Assembly (NCBI GenBank): GCA_002431915.1 | Contig: DJEP01000082.1 | Location: 25,571-31,940, forward strand | Direction of reading: 5' to 3' | Length of the DNA: 6,370 bases | Origin: Lachnospiraceae bacterium UBA5895 | Lineage (GTDB): Bacteria; Bacillota; Clostridia; Lachnospirales; Lachnospiraceae | Position numbers and translations under genes: made by a program | Notes under the pieces: generated by a model | What the model saw: the letters and a program-made list of their open reading frames with translations, nothing else | Databases searched by the model: none | Told to the model about the DNA's origin: nothing | Shown: positions 1 to 6,360 of the stretch, one piece after another | How positions within the stretch are numbered: position 1 is the stretch's first letter | How the letters are laid out: each line of letters begins with the position of its first letter

Positions 1-245
1 AATACCATTGCGATATCTCTGTCCTTAGGCTCTACATCGTTAACTACTCTGTCACCGATCTTCAGTTCACCGGAGGAGATATCTTCCAGACCTGCGATCA
101 TACGAAGGGTGGTGGACTTACCACATCCGGAAGGACCTACGAAAATGATGAACTCCTGATCTGCAATCTCAAGGTTGAAATCCTTAACAGCTTCGAAACC
201 GTTAGGATATACTTTGCAGACATTCTTTAAAGATAAACTTGCCAT
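1..245 (-). CDS. msmX: MsmX/UgpC-type carbohydrate ABC importer ATPase, N-terminal part only
   Basis: This is the 5' end of a gene cut off by the window edge: 81 codons of a protein that in this family is usually about 360-375 residues. The product is the cytoplasmic nucleotide-binding subunit that energises CUT1-family sugar importers; MsmX-type members often serve several permeases. Visible are the opening MASLSLKNVCKVYPNG, the F-E-A-V aromatic/A-loop region, a perfect Walker A GPSGCGKST (residues 37-45) and the LRMIAGLEDISSGEL segment after it. The fragment stops at ...RDIAMV, just before the expected Q-loop, so the signature motif, Walker B and the C-terminal regulatory domain lie outside. 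The ATG has an AGGAG-type ribosome-binding site. Six of its seven glycine codons are GGT, which fits strong expression. The family call is firm. The symbol is less so, because UgpC, MsmK and MalK relatives share this N-terminus. Confidence 0.9.
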   Translation of the reverse strand, partial: MASLSLKNVCKVYPNGFEAVKDFNLEIADQEFIIFVGPSGCGKSTTLRMIAGLEDISSGELKIGDRVVNDVEPKDRDIAMV

Positions 246-254
246 TTGAAAATA

Positions 255-262
255 CTCCTTTC
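255..262 (-). promoter_or_regulatory. Ribosome-binding site of the ABC ATPase gene
   Basis: The minus strand reads GAAAGGAG, followed by a 9-nt spacer and the ATG at 245. This is a near-consensus Shine-Dalgarno and confirms the start codon. Confidence 0.75.
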
Positions 263-290
263 ATATTTACAATGTTATTTTCTCTCATTG

Positions 291-312
291 TGAAACGATA
301 TGTCTCGTTTGA
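291..312. promoter_or_regulatory. Candidate operator: inverted repeat TGAAACGA-N6-TCGTTTGA
   Basis: The two 8-bp half-sites are inverted copies with one mismatched pair. The dyad lies about +4 to +25 relative to the predicted start of the ABC ATPase transcript, where a bound repressor would block initiation or early elongation. The half-sites resemble the TGAAACG style seen in LacI-family operators, but the spacing does not match the catabolite-responsive-element consensus. The regulator is unknown, and the dyad could also act as a weak RNA hairpin in the leader. Confidence 0.4.
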
Positions 313-322
313 ATCTGAATTC

Positions 323-352
323 AGTATAACGAAAATCACGAAAATGTGCCAT
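323..352 (-). promoter_or_regulatory. Candidate sigma-A promoter for the ABC ATPase gene
   Basis: On the minus strand a -35-like ATGGCA (347-352, four of six consensus positions) is separated by 18 bp from a -10 TATACT (323-328, five of six). The start would fall near 316, giving an untranslated leader of about 71 nt. The spacer contains two copies of ACGAAAAT (plus-strand reading, 329-336 and 338-345), and the start site sits in the perfect palindrome CTGAATTCAG (315-324). The match is moderate and rests on the sequence alone. A second AT-rich -10-like stretch lies further upstream near 380-390 but lacks a convincing -35. Confidence 0.45.
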
Positions 353-479
353 ACCACTATTTCACAAAGATTTTGAATCATATTGTATGAATTGCTTATA
401 AACTTTGCTTTTTTTCGAAATGCTTGTCAGATTGAACAAAACCGCCCTCATTTCTTGGACATTTTCCACAAGAGACCTC

Positions 480-1973
480 TTACTTTGTCTCTCTTTCCGG
501 CTTCTTATAGAAGGTAAGCTGGTTTTTACCATGTCTTTTTGACACATACAACGCATTATCTGCAGATTTGTACAGTTCTTCAAAGCTCTTACCGTCACCG
601 GGGAACACTGCTGCTCCCACACTGGCCGTAACAGAATACTTTACATATTCTCCCACTTCAAACTGGTGGAAAAACTGTTCGATCTTTTTGCCTTCCCGCT
701 CGATCATGCTGATCTCGCGGATATCCTTCAGAAATACCATAAACTCGTCACCGCCGGTACGTCCTACGATATCCGTAGCACGGAACATGGACTGTAAGCG
801 GACTGCCAGGCTGCGGAGCACCTCATCTCCGAAAGCATGTCCCATGGTATCGTTGATCTTCTTAAAGTTATCTACATCCAGCACGAAGAGCACGCCCTGC
901 TTATCCGGATATTTTTCCATGTATTCGCGGATCTTGCGCTCGGTTGCCATTTTATTGTTCAGATCTGTCAAAAGGTCGGTATCCGCCTTGTCCTCCAGCA
1001 CCTTACTGTGCTCGGTTGCCTTAATGCGGAATAAAATGCTGATGCCGATGATCACCGCAATGGCTATTGCGATGGATATGCTCAGCTTAACGATCAGGTT
1101 TACGATAGGTTCCCGGAAAGACTGCTGGATTCCGGACAGGTAGGATTCATCAATTCCTACGACCAGATTCCACTCCGTTCCCTTGATGGGGAAATGACAG
1201 ACGATCTTGCCGGCACCGTTCTCGTTTACATGCAGGATTCCGCTGTCGCCCTTCTGCTGCTGTCTGTCGAACAGCGTCCAGCTTCCGAGGCTGTCTGCGA
1301 TGTCTTTCAGGGAGTTCCAGAAATCATTCTGTAAAATAGTAGTGTTTTCCGTCGCTCCGTAGCATGCCATAATCGTTCCGTTCCGGTTGACCAGTGAGAA
1401 GAATGCCTTATCTCCATATACGGAATCATTGAAGAAATCGGTCATCTCCGCCGGATCCATATAGCTGAGCAGATATCCGGTCACATTGTTGGAGCTCGTA
1501 ATGGGGCACACATAGATAAAAGCTGTCTGTCCGTTAATCCCGTCGGTCTTGGCATAGATATAATGCGGGGAGGTACTGCTGATACTGTTATAGTAGTTCA
1601 GCTCCGTCATGTCGAACTCCCGTCTGTCACTCAGCATACCTTTGCCGTTGACAGCACAGTACGCTGCCATATAAGAATCGCTGGCTTTTACGATCGTGTC
1701 CAGTTTCTCATAGACAAAAGCATCGCTTCTGTCCGGTCTGTTCGCCATAATAGACACCATCGCATTCGTGATGTTGCCCAAAGCTTCCAGTTTGTCATCC
1801 ACTCCTGCGGAATAGTAAAAACCGATCTGCTGTGCCTGATCGTCCACTACAGAACGAATCGCCGAATCCATTTTCTTATTAAATTCACATATGCTCAGAA
1901 CCAATGCAACTATCAGCAGCGCAAAGGGAAGGATCCATTGGAGAAGAATCTCCCTAATTTTTCTCTTCTGCAT
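480..1973 (-). CDS. Membrane diguanylate cyclase with dCache-type sensor and GGDEF domain
   Basis: The 497-residue product should make cyclic di-GMP from two GTP at the inner face of the membrane. Layout: short basic N-terminus, membrane segment about 12-28, an extracytoplasmic region about 30-290 of double-Cache size and style, a second membrane segment about 292-315, then a GGDEF domain about 328-490. The catalytic motif is intact as RTGGDEF (GGDEF 407-411). An inhibitory-site RxxD (RATD, 398-401) lies exactly five residues before it, so product feedback inhibition is expected. The substrate helix motif LDVDNFKKINDTMGHAFGDE (365-384) and DTDLLTDLNN are also normal. No EAL or HD-GYP domain is attached. 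The start codon has AGAGGTG eight nt upstream. The gene follows the YesL gene by 52 bp and may share its transcript. The sensor ligand is unknown; the strict amino-acid-binding dCache motif is not apparent. Confidence 0.93.
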   Translation of the reverse strand: MQKRKIREILLQWILPFALLIVALVLSICEFNKKMDSAIRSVVDDQAQQIGFYYSAGVDDKLEALGNITNAMVSIMANRPDRSDAFVYEKLDTIVKASDSYMAAYCAVNGKGMLSDRREFDMTELNYYNSISSTSPHYIYAKTDGINGQTAFIYVCPITSSNNVTGYLLSYMDPAEMTDFFNDSVYGDKAFFSLVNRNGTIMACYGATENTTILQNDFWNSLKDIADSLGSWTLFDRQQQKGDSGILHVNENGAGKIVCHFPIKGTEWNLVVGIDESYLSGIQQSFREPIVNLIVKLSISIAIAIAVIIGISILFRIKATEHSKVLEDKADTDLLTDLNNKMATERKIREYMEKYPDKQGVLFVLDVDNFKKINDTMGHAFGDEVLRSLAVRLQSMFRATDIVGRTGGDEFMVFLKDIREISMIEREGKKIEQFFHQFEVGEYVKYSVTASVGAAVFPGDGKSFEELYKSADNALYVSKRHGKNQLTFYKKPERETK

Positions 1974-1981
1974 ACTCCGAA

Positions 1982-1988
1982 CACCTCT
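1982..1988 (-). promoter_or_regulatory. Ribosome-binding site of the diguanylate cyclase gene
   Basis: The minus strand reads AGAGGTG, with eight nt before the ATG at 1973. A GGAG closer to the ATG leaves only one nt and is probably not the functional site. Confidence 0.6.
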
Positions 1989-2025
1989 CGTCTACTGCCC
2001 CACAGGACATTTTTGTTACTTTGAA

Positions 2026-2736
2026 TTATTTTACGTCTGTCTTCAGGCTCTCATCAAGTTCATCATGGAATACTCTCTCATCATCCTCGGAAGTCACTTC
2101 CGGTGCTGGTTCCTGCTCTGCCTGCAGCTGATCCTCCAGCTTCTGGAAGAATTTGTTGTACAGCATTGCGGACGCATATGCCGGCAGGGAAAATCCGAAT
2201 AAGAAAATAATCGGTATCAGTCGTAAGGATACCAGGTAAATGATCAGCGGGAAAAATGCCATTACGAACATCACCACTGTCTTAGGCAGCTGCAGAATAC
2301 TCATAATAAAGGCATTTCGTATGGTTCCCATGATCGTATTGTCAAATTTCGCAAGTACCGGAAATACATACAGCGCTGTGCAGATCACCAGTACTCCGGC
2401 TGCCATGATCAGCACCACAAGCACCTGGCTGAACTGGATTCCGGATTTCGTAATAATATAGTAGTCGCCGCCGAGGATTGCAGCCACCAGCAGGATCATC
2501 AGCCAGATCAGTGTTGCCTGGCGGAAGTTGGTCTTAAATGATTTAAAAAAGGCTTTGGTAATATAGCTTTCCTCATTCCGTACGATCTTCAATGCTACAT
2601 AATGCATGGAAGTAAATGCCGCCCCCGCGGTAATAATGGGGATGCAGCAGATCATGGTCAGAATATTGAGCCACATCAGGTCTGCCATTTTATTGAGTAC
2701 GTTCATTAACGGGCTGTCCAGGTCAAAAATCTTCAT
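2026..2736 (-). CDS. YesL/DUF624 family integral membrane protein
   Basis: This 236-residue polytopic membrane protein is recognisable as YesL-like from its N-terminal third: LMWLNILTMICCIPIITAG, then T-x-x-M-H-Y-V-A-L-K and a K-A-F-F-K-S-F-K-x-N-F-x-Q-A-T-L-I-W stretch. Membrane segments fall at about 20-42, 74-92, 103-127 and 150-190, the last possibly two. The last 36 residues (201-236) form a hydrophilic acidic tail with 14 Asp/Glu against three basic residues. The biochemical role of the family is not established; members often sit in carbohydrate ABC-transporter loci of Firmicutes. Here no sugar permease or binding-protein gene is adjacent. The start has AAAAGGAT nine nt upstream, and the gene begins only 24 bp after the acetyltransferase stop, so the two are almost certainly co-transcribed. 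Confidence 0.88.
   Translation of the reverse strand: MKIFDLDSPLMNVLNKMADLMWLNILTMICCIPIITAGAAFTSMHYVALKIVRNEESYITKAFFKSFKTNFRQATLIWLMILLVAAILGGDYYIITKSGIQFSQVLVVLIMAAGVLVICTALYVFPVLAKFDNTIMGTIRNAFIMSILQLPKTVVMFVMAFFPLIIYLVSLRLIPIIFLFGFSLPAYASAMLYNKFFQKLEDQLQAEQEPAPEVTSEDDERVFHDELDESLKTDVK
2028..2057 (-). promoter_or_regulatory. Weak candidate promoter at the end of the YesL gene, for the cyclase gene
   Basis: The minus strand has TTGATG (2052-2057), an 18-bp spacer and TAAAAT (2028-2033), which overlaps the YesL stop codon. It would start transcription near 2021, about 48 nt before the cyclase ATG. The -10 matches five of six and the -35 four of six consensus positions. It lies mostly inside coding sequence and could be chance. 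Confidence 0.25.
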
Positions 2737-2760
2737 CTACGTCATATCCTTTTCTGTGTT

Positions 2761-3291
2761 TTATAAAAATTTTTCCATCGGTGTCACCCGGATCCCCGAG
2801 AACGCTTCCTCTTCATGCACCGCATGAAATCCAAGCTTCCGATAGAAATCTACGGCATAGGGTGCCGCCTTCAGCGACATATACCGTTCCCCTTCCTCTT
2901 TTTTCAGGTATTCGCACATTCTTCCCATAAGACTCCGTCCCACACCTCTATGGTGATATTCTTCGTCCACGAAAAGAAGCGACAAATGATTGTAGTTCCG
3001 TACAGAAGCCGCTCCGATGATCCGGGTTCCGTCCAGCGCCACCATCATCTGATATCTTCCCTGCAGGAACGACTTATAGAGGTGTTCGTCCGTAATGAAT
3101 TCGTGAAAATTACGGATTCCTTCCTCTGTATAATCCACCGCCTCATATTTCAAAAATGTCTTCCAGATCATATGCATGGCAGGAATCCAGTCTTTGGCTT
3201 CTGCCCATCTGATCTCATAACTGTCCGCTGTATCTGCCATACTGCACCGCCTCTCCGATTCAAGATCAGGGAAGTCTCTGTTCTCAGGCAA
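2761..3291 (-). CDS. GNAT-family N-acetyltransferase
   Basis: A single-domain GNAT enzyme, which transfers acetyl from acetyl-CoA to an amine; the substrate cannot be read from the sequence. In the 176-residue reading, beta-strand HLSLLFVDEEY (102-112) leads into the acetyl-CoA pyrophosphate loop HHRGVGRSL (113-121), followed by the motif-B segment APYAVDFYRKLGF (143-155). The start is uncertain. The TTG at 3291 overlaps the hydrolase stop and has a perfect AAGGAGG nine nt upstream, which is why it is used here. An ATG at 3240 would give 159 residues starting MADTADSYEIRWAEAKDW, with a weaker AGAGG nine nt upstream, and that start sits closer to where GNAT homology normally begins. The first 17 residues of the long form look unconserved. 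The gene lies between the hydrolase and YesL genes in one probable operon. Confidence 0.88.
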   Translation of the reverse strand: MPENRDFPDLESERRCSMADTADSYEIRWAEAKDWIPAMHMIWKTFLKYEAVDYTEEGIRNFHEFITDEHLYKSFLQGRYQMMVALDGTRIIGAASVRNYNHLSLLFVDEEYHHRGVGRSLMGRMCEYLKKEEGERYMSLKAAPYAVDFYRKLGFHAVHEEEAFSGIRVTPMEKFL

Positions 3292-4225
3292 TCCCCGGAA
3301 CCTCCTTGCAGATCCACTGCCAGATGTCTTCCATTGCCTGTTCTCCGTCTTCTTCGTTCAGAAGCTCATGTCTGTCATTCTCATACAGCTTTACGGTAAT
3401 GTTCTTCACTCCGACTCTCTTCAGAGAGTCACATGCCTTATGAACGCCCTTACCGTAATCTCCCACGGGATCTTCCGCTCCGGATACCATAAGAATCGGC
3501 AGATTCTGAGGAACTTTTTCCAGGTTCTCCTGCTTCTGCAGTCTGCGGATCAGTTCAAACAGGGTCTGGAAACCGTTCACGGTAAAGGTAAATCCGCACA
3601 GTTCGTCTGCAATATAGCGATCCACATTATCCGTATTCCGGCTAAGCCAGTCACTGGAAGTTCTGGGAGAATCGATCCGTTTGTTGTAGCTTCCGAAGGC
3701 AGCATTGTCAATAAAATGGCTGACATGCTCAGGACCCCAGAACAGCTTCTGAATCCCCGCCATAGCCTTCGAGGCAAAAATCAGCCCCGCAGACTGCATT
3801 CCCGTACCTACGATGACCGCTCCGTCGATTCCGTTGCCGTAACGGTACAGATAATTTCTCGTAATGAAAGAACCCATACTGTGTCCCAAAATAATATAAG
3901 GGACCTGCGGATACTGTTCCTCTGTGAGCTTCTTGAGCCGATGTACATCCCGCACCACTACCGTAGCCGGATCCTGTTCGCAGAAATAGCCGAATGTACC
4001 GCCTTCTGCCACGCTTTTTCCGTGTCCGAGGTGGTCTTCTCCGGTGACCAGAATCCCCCTCTTCGTCAGGAACTCTGCCAGATTCTCATAGCGTTCCACG
4101 TATTCTGCCATGCCGTGCACGATCTGCACGATGCCCTTTACGTTACCGTCATCGGGTGTATATCGCACTGCATGGATACGGTTCTCACCGTCCCGGGAGT
4201 CAAAGTAGAATTCTTCTTTGATCAT
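3284..4225 (-). CDS. Alpha/beta hydrolase, monoacylglycerol lipase/lysophospholipase-like
   Basis: The 313-residue product belongs to the serine-hydrolase (Hydrolase_4) group that cleaves esters such as monoacylglycerols or lysophospholipids; the actual substrate is not known. In this numbering the oxyanion-hole motif HGMAEY is at 37-42, the nucleophile elbow GHSMGS at 114-119 with Ser116, the acid is probably Asp252 (SGAEDPVGDYG), and the base is His286 (YENDRHELLNE). The lid/cap region lies about 150-225. There is no signal peptide, so the enzyme is probably cytoplasmic. The ATG at 4225 is preferred because AAGGAGG lies four nt upstream and MIKEEFYFDSRDG is a typical family N-terminus. In-frame starts at 4255 (ATG) and 4261 (GTG) add 10 or 12 untypical residues. 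It is probably the first gene of the hydrolase-GNAT-YesL-cyclase unit. Confidence 0.92.
   Translation of the reverse strand: MIKEEFYFDSRDGENRIHAVRYTPDDGNVKGIVQIVHGMAEYVERYENLAEFLTKRGILVTGEDHLGHGKSVAEGGTFGYFCEQDPATVVVRDVHRLKKLTEEQYPQVPYIILGHSMGSFITRNYLYRYGNGIDGAVIVGTGMQSAGLIFASKAMAGIQKLFWGPEHVSHFIDNAAFGSYNKRIDSPRTSSDWLSRNTDNVDRYIADELCGFTFTVNGFQTLFELIRRLQKQENLEKVPQNLPILMVSGAEDPVGDYGKGVHKACDSLKRVGVKNITVKLYENDRHELLNEEDGEQAMEDIWQWICKEVPGIA
3301..3307 (-). promoter_or_regulatory. Perfect Shine-Dalgarno inside the hydrolase 3' end, favouring the TTG start of the GNAT gene
   Basis: The minus strand reads AAGGAGG within the Lys-Glu-Val codons of the hydrolase C-terminus, nine nt before the TTG at 3291. 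The ATG at 3240 is 60 nt away, too far to be served by it. This supports translational coupling of hydrolase and GNAT, although the match could be a by-product of the KEV codons. Confidence 0.5.
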
Positions 4226-4229
4226 AAGA

Positions 4230-4236
4230 CCTCCTT
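4230..4236 (-). promoter_or_regulatory. Ribosome-binding site that decides the hydrolase start
   Basis: The minus strand reads AAGGAGG with a short four-nt spacer to the ATG at 4225. It lies downstream of the alternative starts at 4255 and 4261, so it argues against both. Confidence 0.75.
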
Positions 4237-4250
4237 GGTTGCAGAAAATC

Positions 4251-4273
4251 ATAGGACGCACATGGCATCCTAT
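4251..4273 (-). promoter_or_regulatory. Small hairpin in the hydrolase leader
   Basis: Six-base arms ATAGGA and TCCTAT flank 11 nt. Two more G-C pairs can form inside after one mismatch, leaving a five-nt loop. The element begins about at the predicted transcript start. It is too AT-rich, and has too weak a following T-run, to call a terminator for metG. It could be a 5'-end stabilising hairpin, an operator or chance. Confidence 0.35.
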
Positions 4274-4275
4274 TC

Positions 4276-4304
4276 ATTATATAACATTTCTTCTAAAATT
4301 TTAA
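4276..4304 (-). promoter_or_regulatory. Sigma-A promoter upstream of the hydrolase operon
   Basis: A perfect -10 TATAAT (4276-4281) is preceded by a 17-bp spacer and a -35-like TTAAAA (4299-4304, four of six). Transcription would begin near 4269, leaving a 44-nt leader before the hydrolase ATG. The -35 overlaps the palindrome TAAAATTTTA (4294-4303). This is the best promoter match in the window and suggests the hydrolase unit is transcribed independently of metG, though read-through is not excluded. Confidence 0.6.
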
Positions 4305-4333
4305 GTCCTATATTGTATTTTTTGGACAATTTG

Positions 4334-6343
4334 TTAGCAAACTTGCGCACCGGCAGGCATATTTTTCTCCGGAGTGACCAAAGCAAGGTTGCCATCGGCG
4401 TCTTCTGCACACAGAATCATACCTTCGGACAATACTCCTGCCAGCTTCGCGGGCTTCAGGTTCACCAGTACCATAACCTTTTTTCCTACCATTTCCTCAG
4501 GGCTGTAATGTGCCTTGATACCGGAGACGATCTGGCGTACCTGGCTGCCGATCTTCACCTGGCTGCACAGAAGCTTCTTGGACTTGGGCACTGCCTCACA
4601 GGAGATGATCTCACCTACCTGGAACTGCATTTTTGCGAAATCGTCATATTCGATCTCTGCCTTGGGCTCAATATCGATAGCTTCCTGCTCTGCCTTTTCC
4701 GCTTCTGCATTTGCTTCTTCCGCTTCATGCTCCGCTGCTGCCTTGATCATGGCTTCTTCCAGTTCTGCCTCTTTTTTCGCTACATCCTTCATATCCAGAC
4801 GGGCGAAGAGGATCTTGGGCTGGTCGGTTACTTTGTTGCCGCTCGGATACAGACCGAACTGCTCTAACTGATCAAAGTCACGCAGGGAGGTGTTCAGCTG
4901 TTTTGCAATTTTCTCTGCGGTCTCGGGCATATAGGGCTCTAACAGGGAAGCTCCGATGATGATGCCTTCTACCAGATTATACAGAACGGTTGCCAGCCGG
5001 TCTGCCTTAGCTTCGTCCTTTGCCAGTACCCAGGGCTCGGTCTCGTCGATGTATTTGTTGCAACGCTTGAAGATGCCGAAGATCTCGGTCAGGGCATCTG
5101 CCACACGCAGCTCTTCCATCTTTGCCACAACTTTTGCATAGGTGCCGGTCACGGTCTGCTTCAGATCCGCATCCACTGCCGCATCGTTCTCATTCAGCTG
5201 AACGTTCTTATTCTCTACCACGCCGCCGAAGTATTTGTTGCTCATGGAGATAGTACGGTTCACCAGGTTGCCCAGGGTATTTGCCAGATCGGAATTGGTA
5301 CGCTCTGCCACCAGCTCCCAGGTCAGGTTGCCGTCGTTTTCAAAAGGCATCTCGTGCAGTACATAGTAACGCACCGCATCCACGCCGAAATAATCTACCA
5401 GATCATCCGCATAGACCACGTTTCCTTTGGATTTGCTCATCTTGCCGCCGCCCATGAGGAGCCAGGGATGTCCGAATACCTGCTTCGGCAGGGGCTCGCC
5501 CAGTGCCATCAGGAAAATAGGCCAGTAGATGGTATGGAATCGGATGATATCCTTACCGATCAGGTGCAGGTCTGCGGGCCACAGCTTTTTATACTGCTCG
5601 GTGCTGTTGCCGTCTGCATCATAGCCGATACCGGTGATGTAGTTGGTCAGCGCATCCAGCCATACATAGATGACATGCTTGGGATCAAAAGTCACCGGAA
5701 TGCCCCAGGTAAAAGAAGTACGGGATACGCACAGATCCTGTAATCCGGGGAGCAGGAAGTTGTTCATCATCTCGTTCTTACGGGATACGGGCTGGATGAA
5801 CTCAGGATGCTCGTTAATATGCTTGATCAGTCTGTCCGCATACTTGCTCATGCGGAAGAAGTAAGCCTCCTCCTTGGCAGGCTTTACGACACCGCCGCAG
5901 TCCGGGCACTTGCCGTCTACCAGCTGGGACTCGGTCCAGAAAGACTCACAGGGAGTACAGTACATTCCCTCGTAAGCTCCCTTGTAGATATCTCCCTGAT
6001 CGTAGAGGCGCTTGAAAATCTTCTGTACCTGCTTCTCATGGTCCTCATCGGTGGTACGGATGAACTTATCATAGGAAATATTTAACAGGTCGCACAGTCC
6101 TCGGATGACACCTGCAATCTTGTCCACATGCTCCTTAGGGGTGATGCCGGCTGCCTCTGCCTTCAATTCGATCTTCTGACCGTGCTCGTCGGTACCGGTC
6201 TGGAAGAAGACATCGTAACCTTCTTTTCTCTTGAAACGTGCAATGCTGTCAGCCAGTACGATCTCGTAGTTATTACCGATATGGGGCTTGGCAGAAGTGT
6301 AGGCGATCGCTGTGGTAAGATAATATTTTCCCTTGTTTTCCAT
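4334..6343 (-). CDS. metG: Methionyl-tRNA synthetase with C-terminal tRNA-binding domain
   Basis: This class I aminoacyl-tRNA synthetase charges tRNA-Met, including the initiator, using ATP in the cytoplasm. The 669 residues match the usual length of the dimeric bacterial form. The HIGH signature appears as HIGN (21-24). A four-cysteine zinc knuckle follows (CTPC 129-132, CPDC 146-149), then KMSKS (301-305) and the anticodon-binding helical domain with the NKYIDETEPW motif (429-438). A charged Ala/Glu-rich linker (about 521-565) leads to an EMAP/Trbp111-like tRNA-binding OB fold (about 566-669), containing FQVGEI and the GVLSEGMILCAE signature. The ATG has AAAGGAG ten nt upstream. Its promoter, and any T-box or other leader control, lies beyond the window. 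No strong intrinsic terminator follows the stop, so some read-through into the hydrolase operon is possible. The gene looks complete and intact. Confidence 0.98.
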   Translation of the reverse strand: MENKGKYYLTTAIAYTSAKPHIGNNYEIVLADSIARFKRKEGYDVFFQTGTDEHGQKIELKAEAAGITPKEHVDKIAGVIRGLCDLLNISYDKFIRTTDEDHEKQVQKIFKRLYDQGDIYKGAYEGMYCTPCESFWTESQLVDGKCPDCGGVVKPAKEEAYFFRMSKYADRLIKHINEHPEFIQPVSRKNEMMNNFLLPGLQDLCVSRTSFTWGIPVTFDPKHVIYVWLDALTNYITGIGYDADGNSTEQYKKLWPADLHLIGKDIIRFHTIYWPIFLMALGEPLPKQVFGHPWLLMGGGKMSKSKGNVVYADDLVDYFGVDAVRYYVLHEMPFENDGNLTWELVAERTNSDLANTLGNLVNRTISMSNKYFGGVVENKNVQLNENDAAVDADLKQTVTGTYAKVVAKMEELRVADALTEIFGIFKRCNKYIDETEPWVLAKDEAKADRLATVLYNLVEGIIIGASLLEPYMPETAEKIAKQLNTSLRDFDQLEQFGLYPSGNKVTDQPKILFARLDMKDVAKKEAELEEAMIKAAAEHEAEEANAEAEKAEQEAIDIEPKAEIEYDDFAKMQFQVGEIISCEAVPKSKKLLCSQVKIGSQVRQIVSGIKAHYSPEEMVGKKVMVLVNLKPAKLAGVLSEGMILCAEDADGNLALVTPEKNMPAGAQVC

Positions 6344-6353
6344 TGTGTTTGTT

Positions 6354-6360
6354 CTCCTTT
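6354..6360 (-). promoter_or_regulatory. Ribosome-binding site of metG
   Basis: The minus strand reads AAAGGAG with ten nt before the ATG at 6343. The remaining bases to the window end hold no recognisable promoter. Confidence 0.65.

Larger units (their letters stand above)
246..479. other. Intergenic region between the cyclase gene and the ABC ATPase gene
   Basis: This 234-bp AT-rich gap carries the promoter, palindromes and ribosome-binding site of the ATPase gene in its lower half (246-352). The upper half (353-479) holds a small inverted repeat TCATA-TTG-TATGA (378-390) and an A-tract on the minus strand (about 408-415). I found no GC-rich stem followed by a T-run downstream of the cyclase stop, so the cyclase transcript has no recognisable intrinsic terminator here. 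No small gene with a ribosome-binding site is evident in the gap. Confidence 0.7.

Noticed and set aside
289..304. Possible catabolite-responsive element (cre) near TGAAACGATATG
   Set aside because: The CG step is one base too close to the TGAAA half compared with the TGNAANCG consensus, and the right half does not complete the site. It is better described as part of a longer dyad.
363..415. Possible plus-strand terminator: CAAAG...CTTTG stem followed by a T-run at 408-415
   Set aside because: The stem is five AT-rich pairs around a large loop, and no plus-strand gene ends here for it to serve.
425..479. Possible intrinsic terminator after the diguanylate cyclase
   Set aside because: The only stems near the stop (such as CTTG/CAAG) are four to six pairs with bulges and are not followed by a T-run on the minus strand.
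568..1143. A 191-codon plus-strand open frame opposite the GGDEF domain
   Set aside because: The product is a Ser/Arg/Leu-rich antisense translation with no family resemblance, and the opposite strand encodes clear catalytic motifs.
3368..4867. A 499-codon plus-strand open frame crossing the hydrolase gene, the intergenic gap and the 3' end of metG
   Set aside because: It is antisense to two well-supported genes, has no Shine-Dalgarno before its start, and encodes a His/Cys/Phe/Leu-rich sequence with no recognisable domain. Its openness is explained by sense-strand codon use. Conservation of the frame or antisense proteomic peptides would be needed to revive it.
5354..5743. A 129-codon plus-strand open frame within metG
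   Set aside because: It lies entirely opposite the MetG catalytic domain including the KMSKS region, and has no ribosome-binding site or domain signature.
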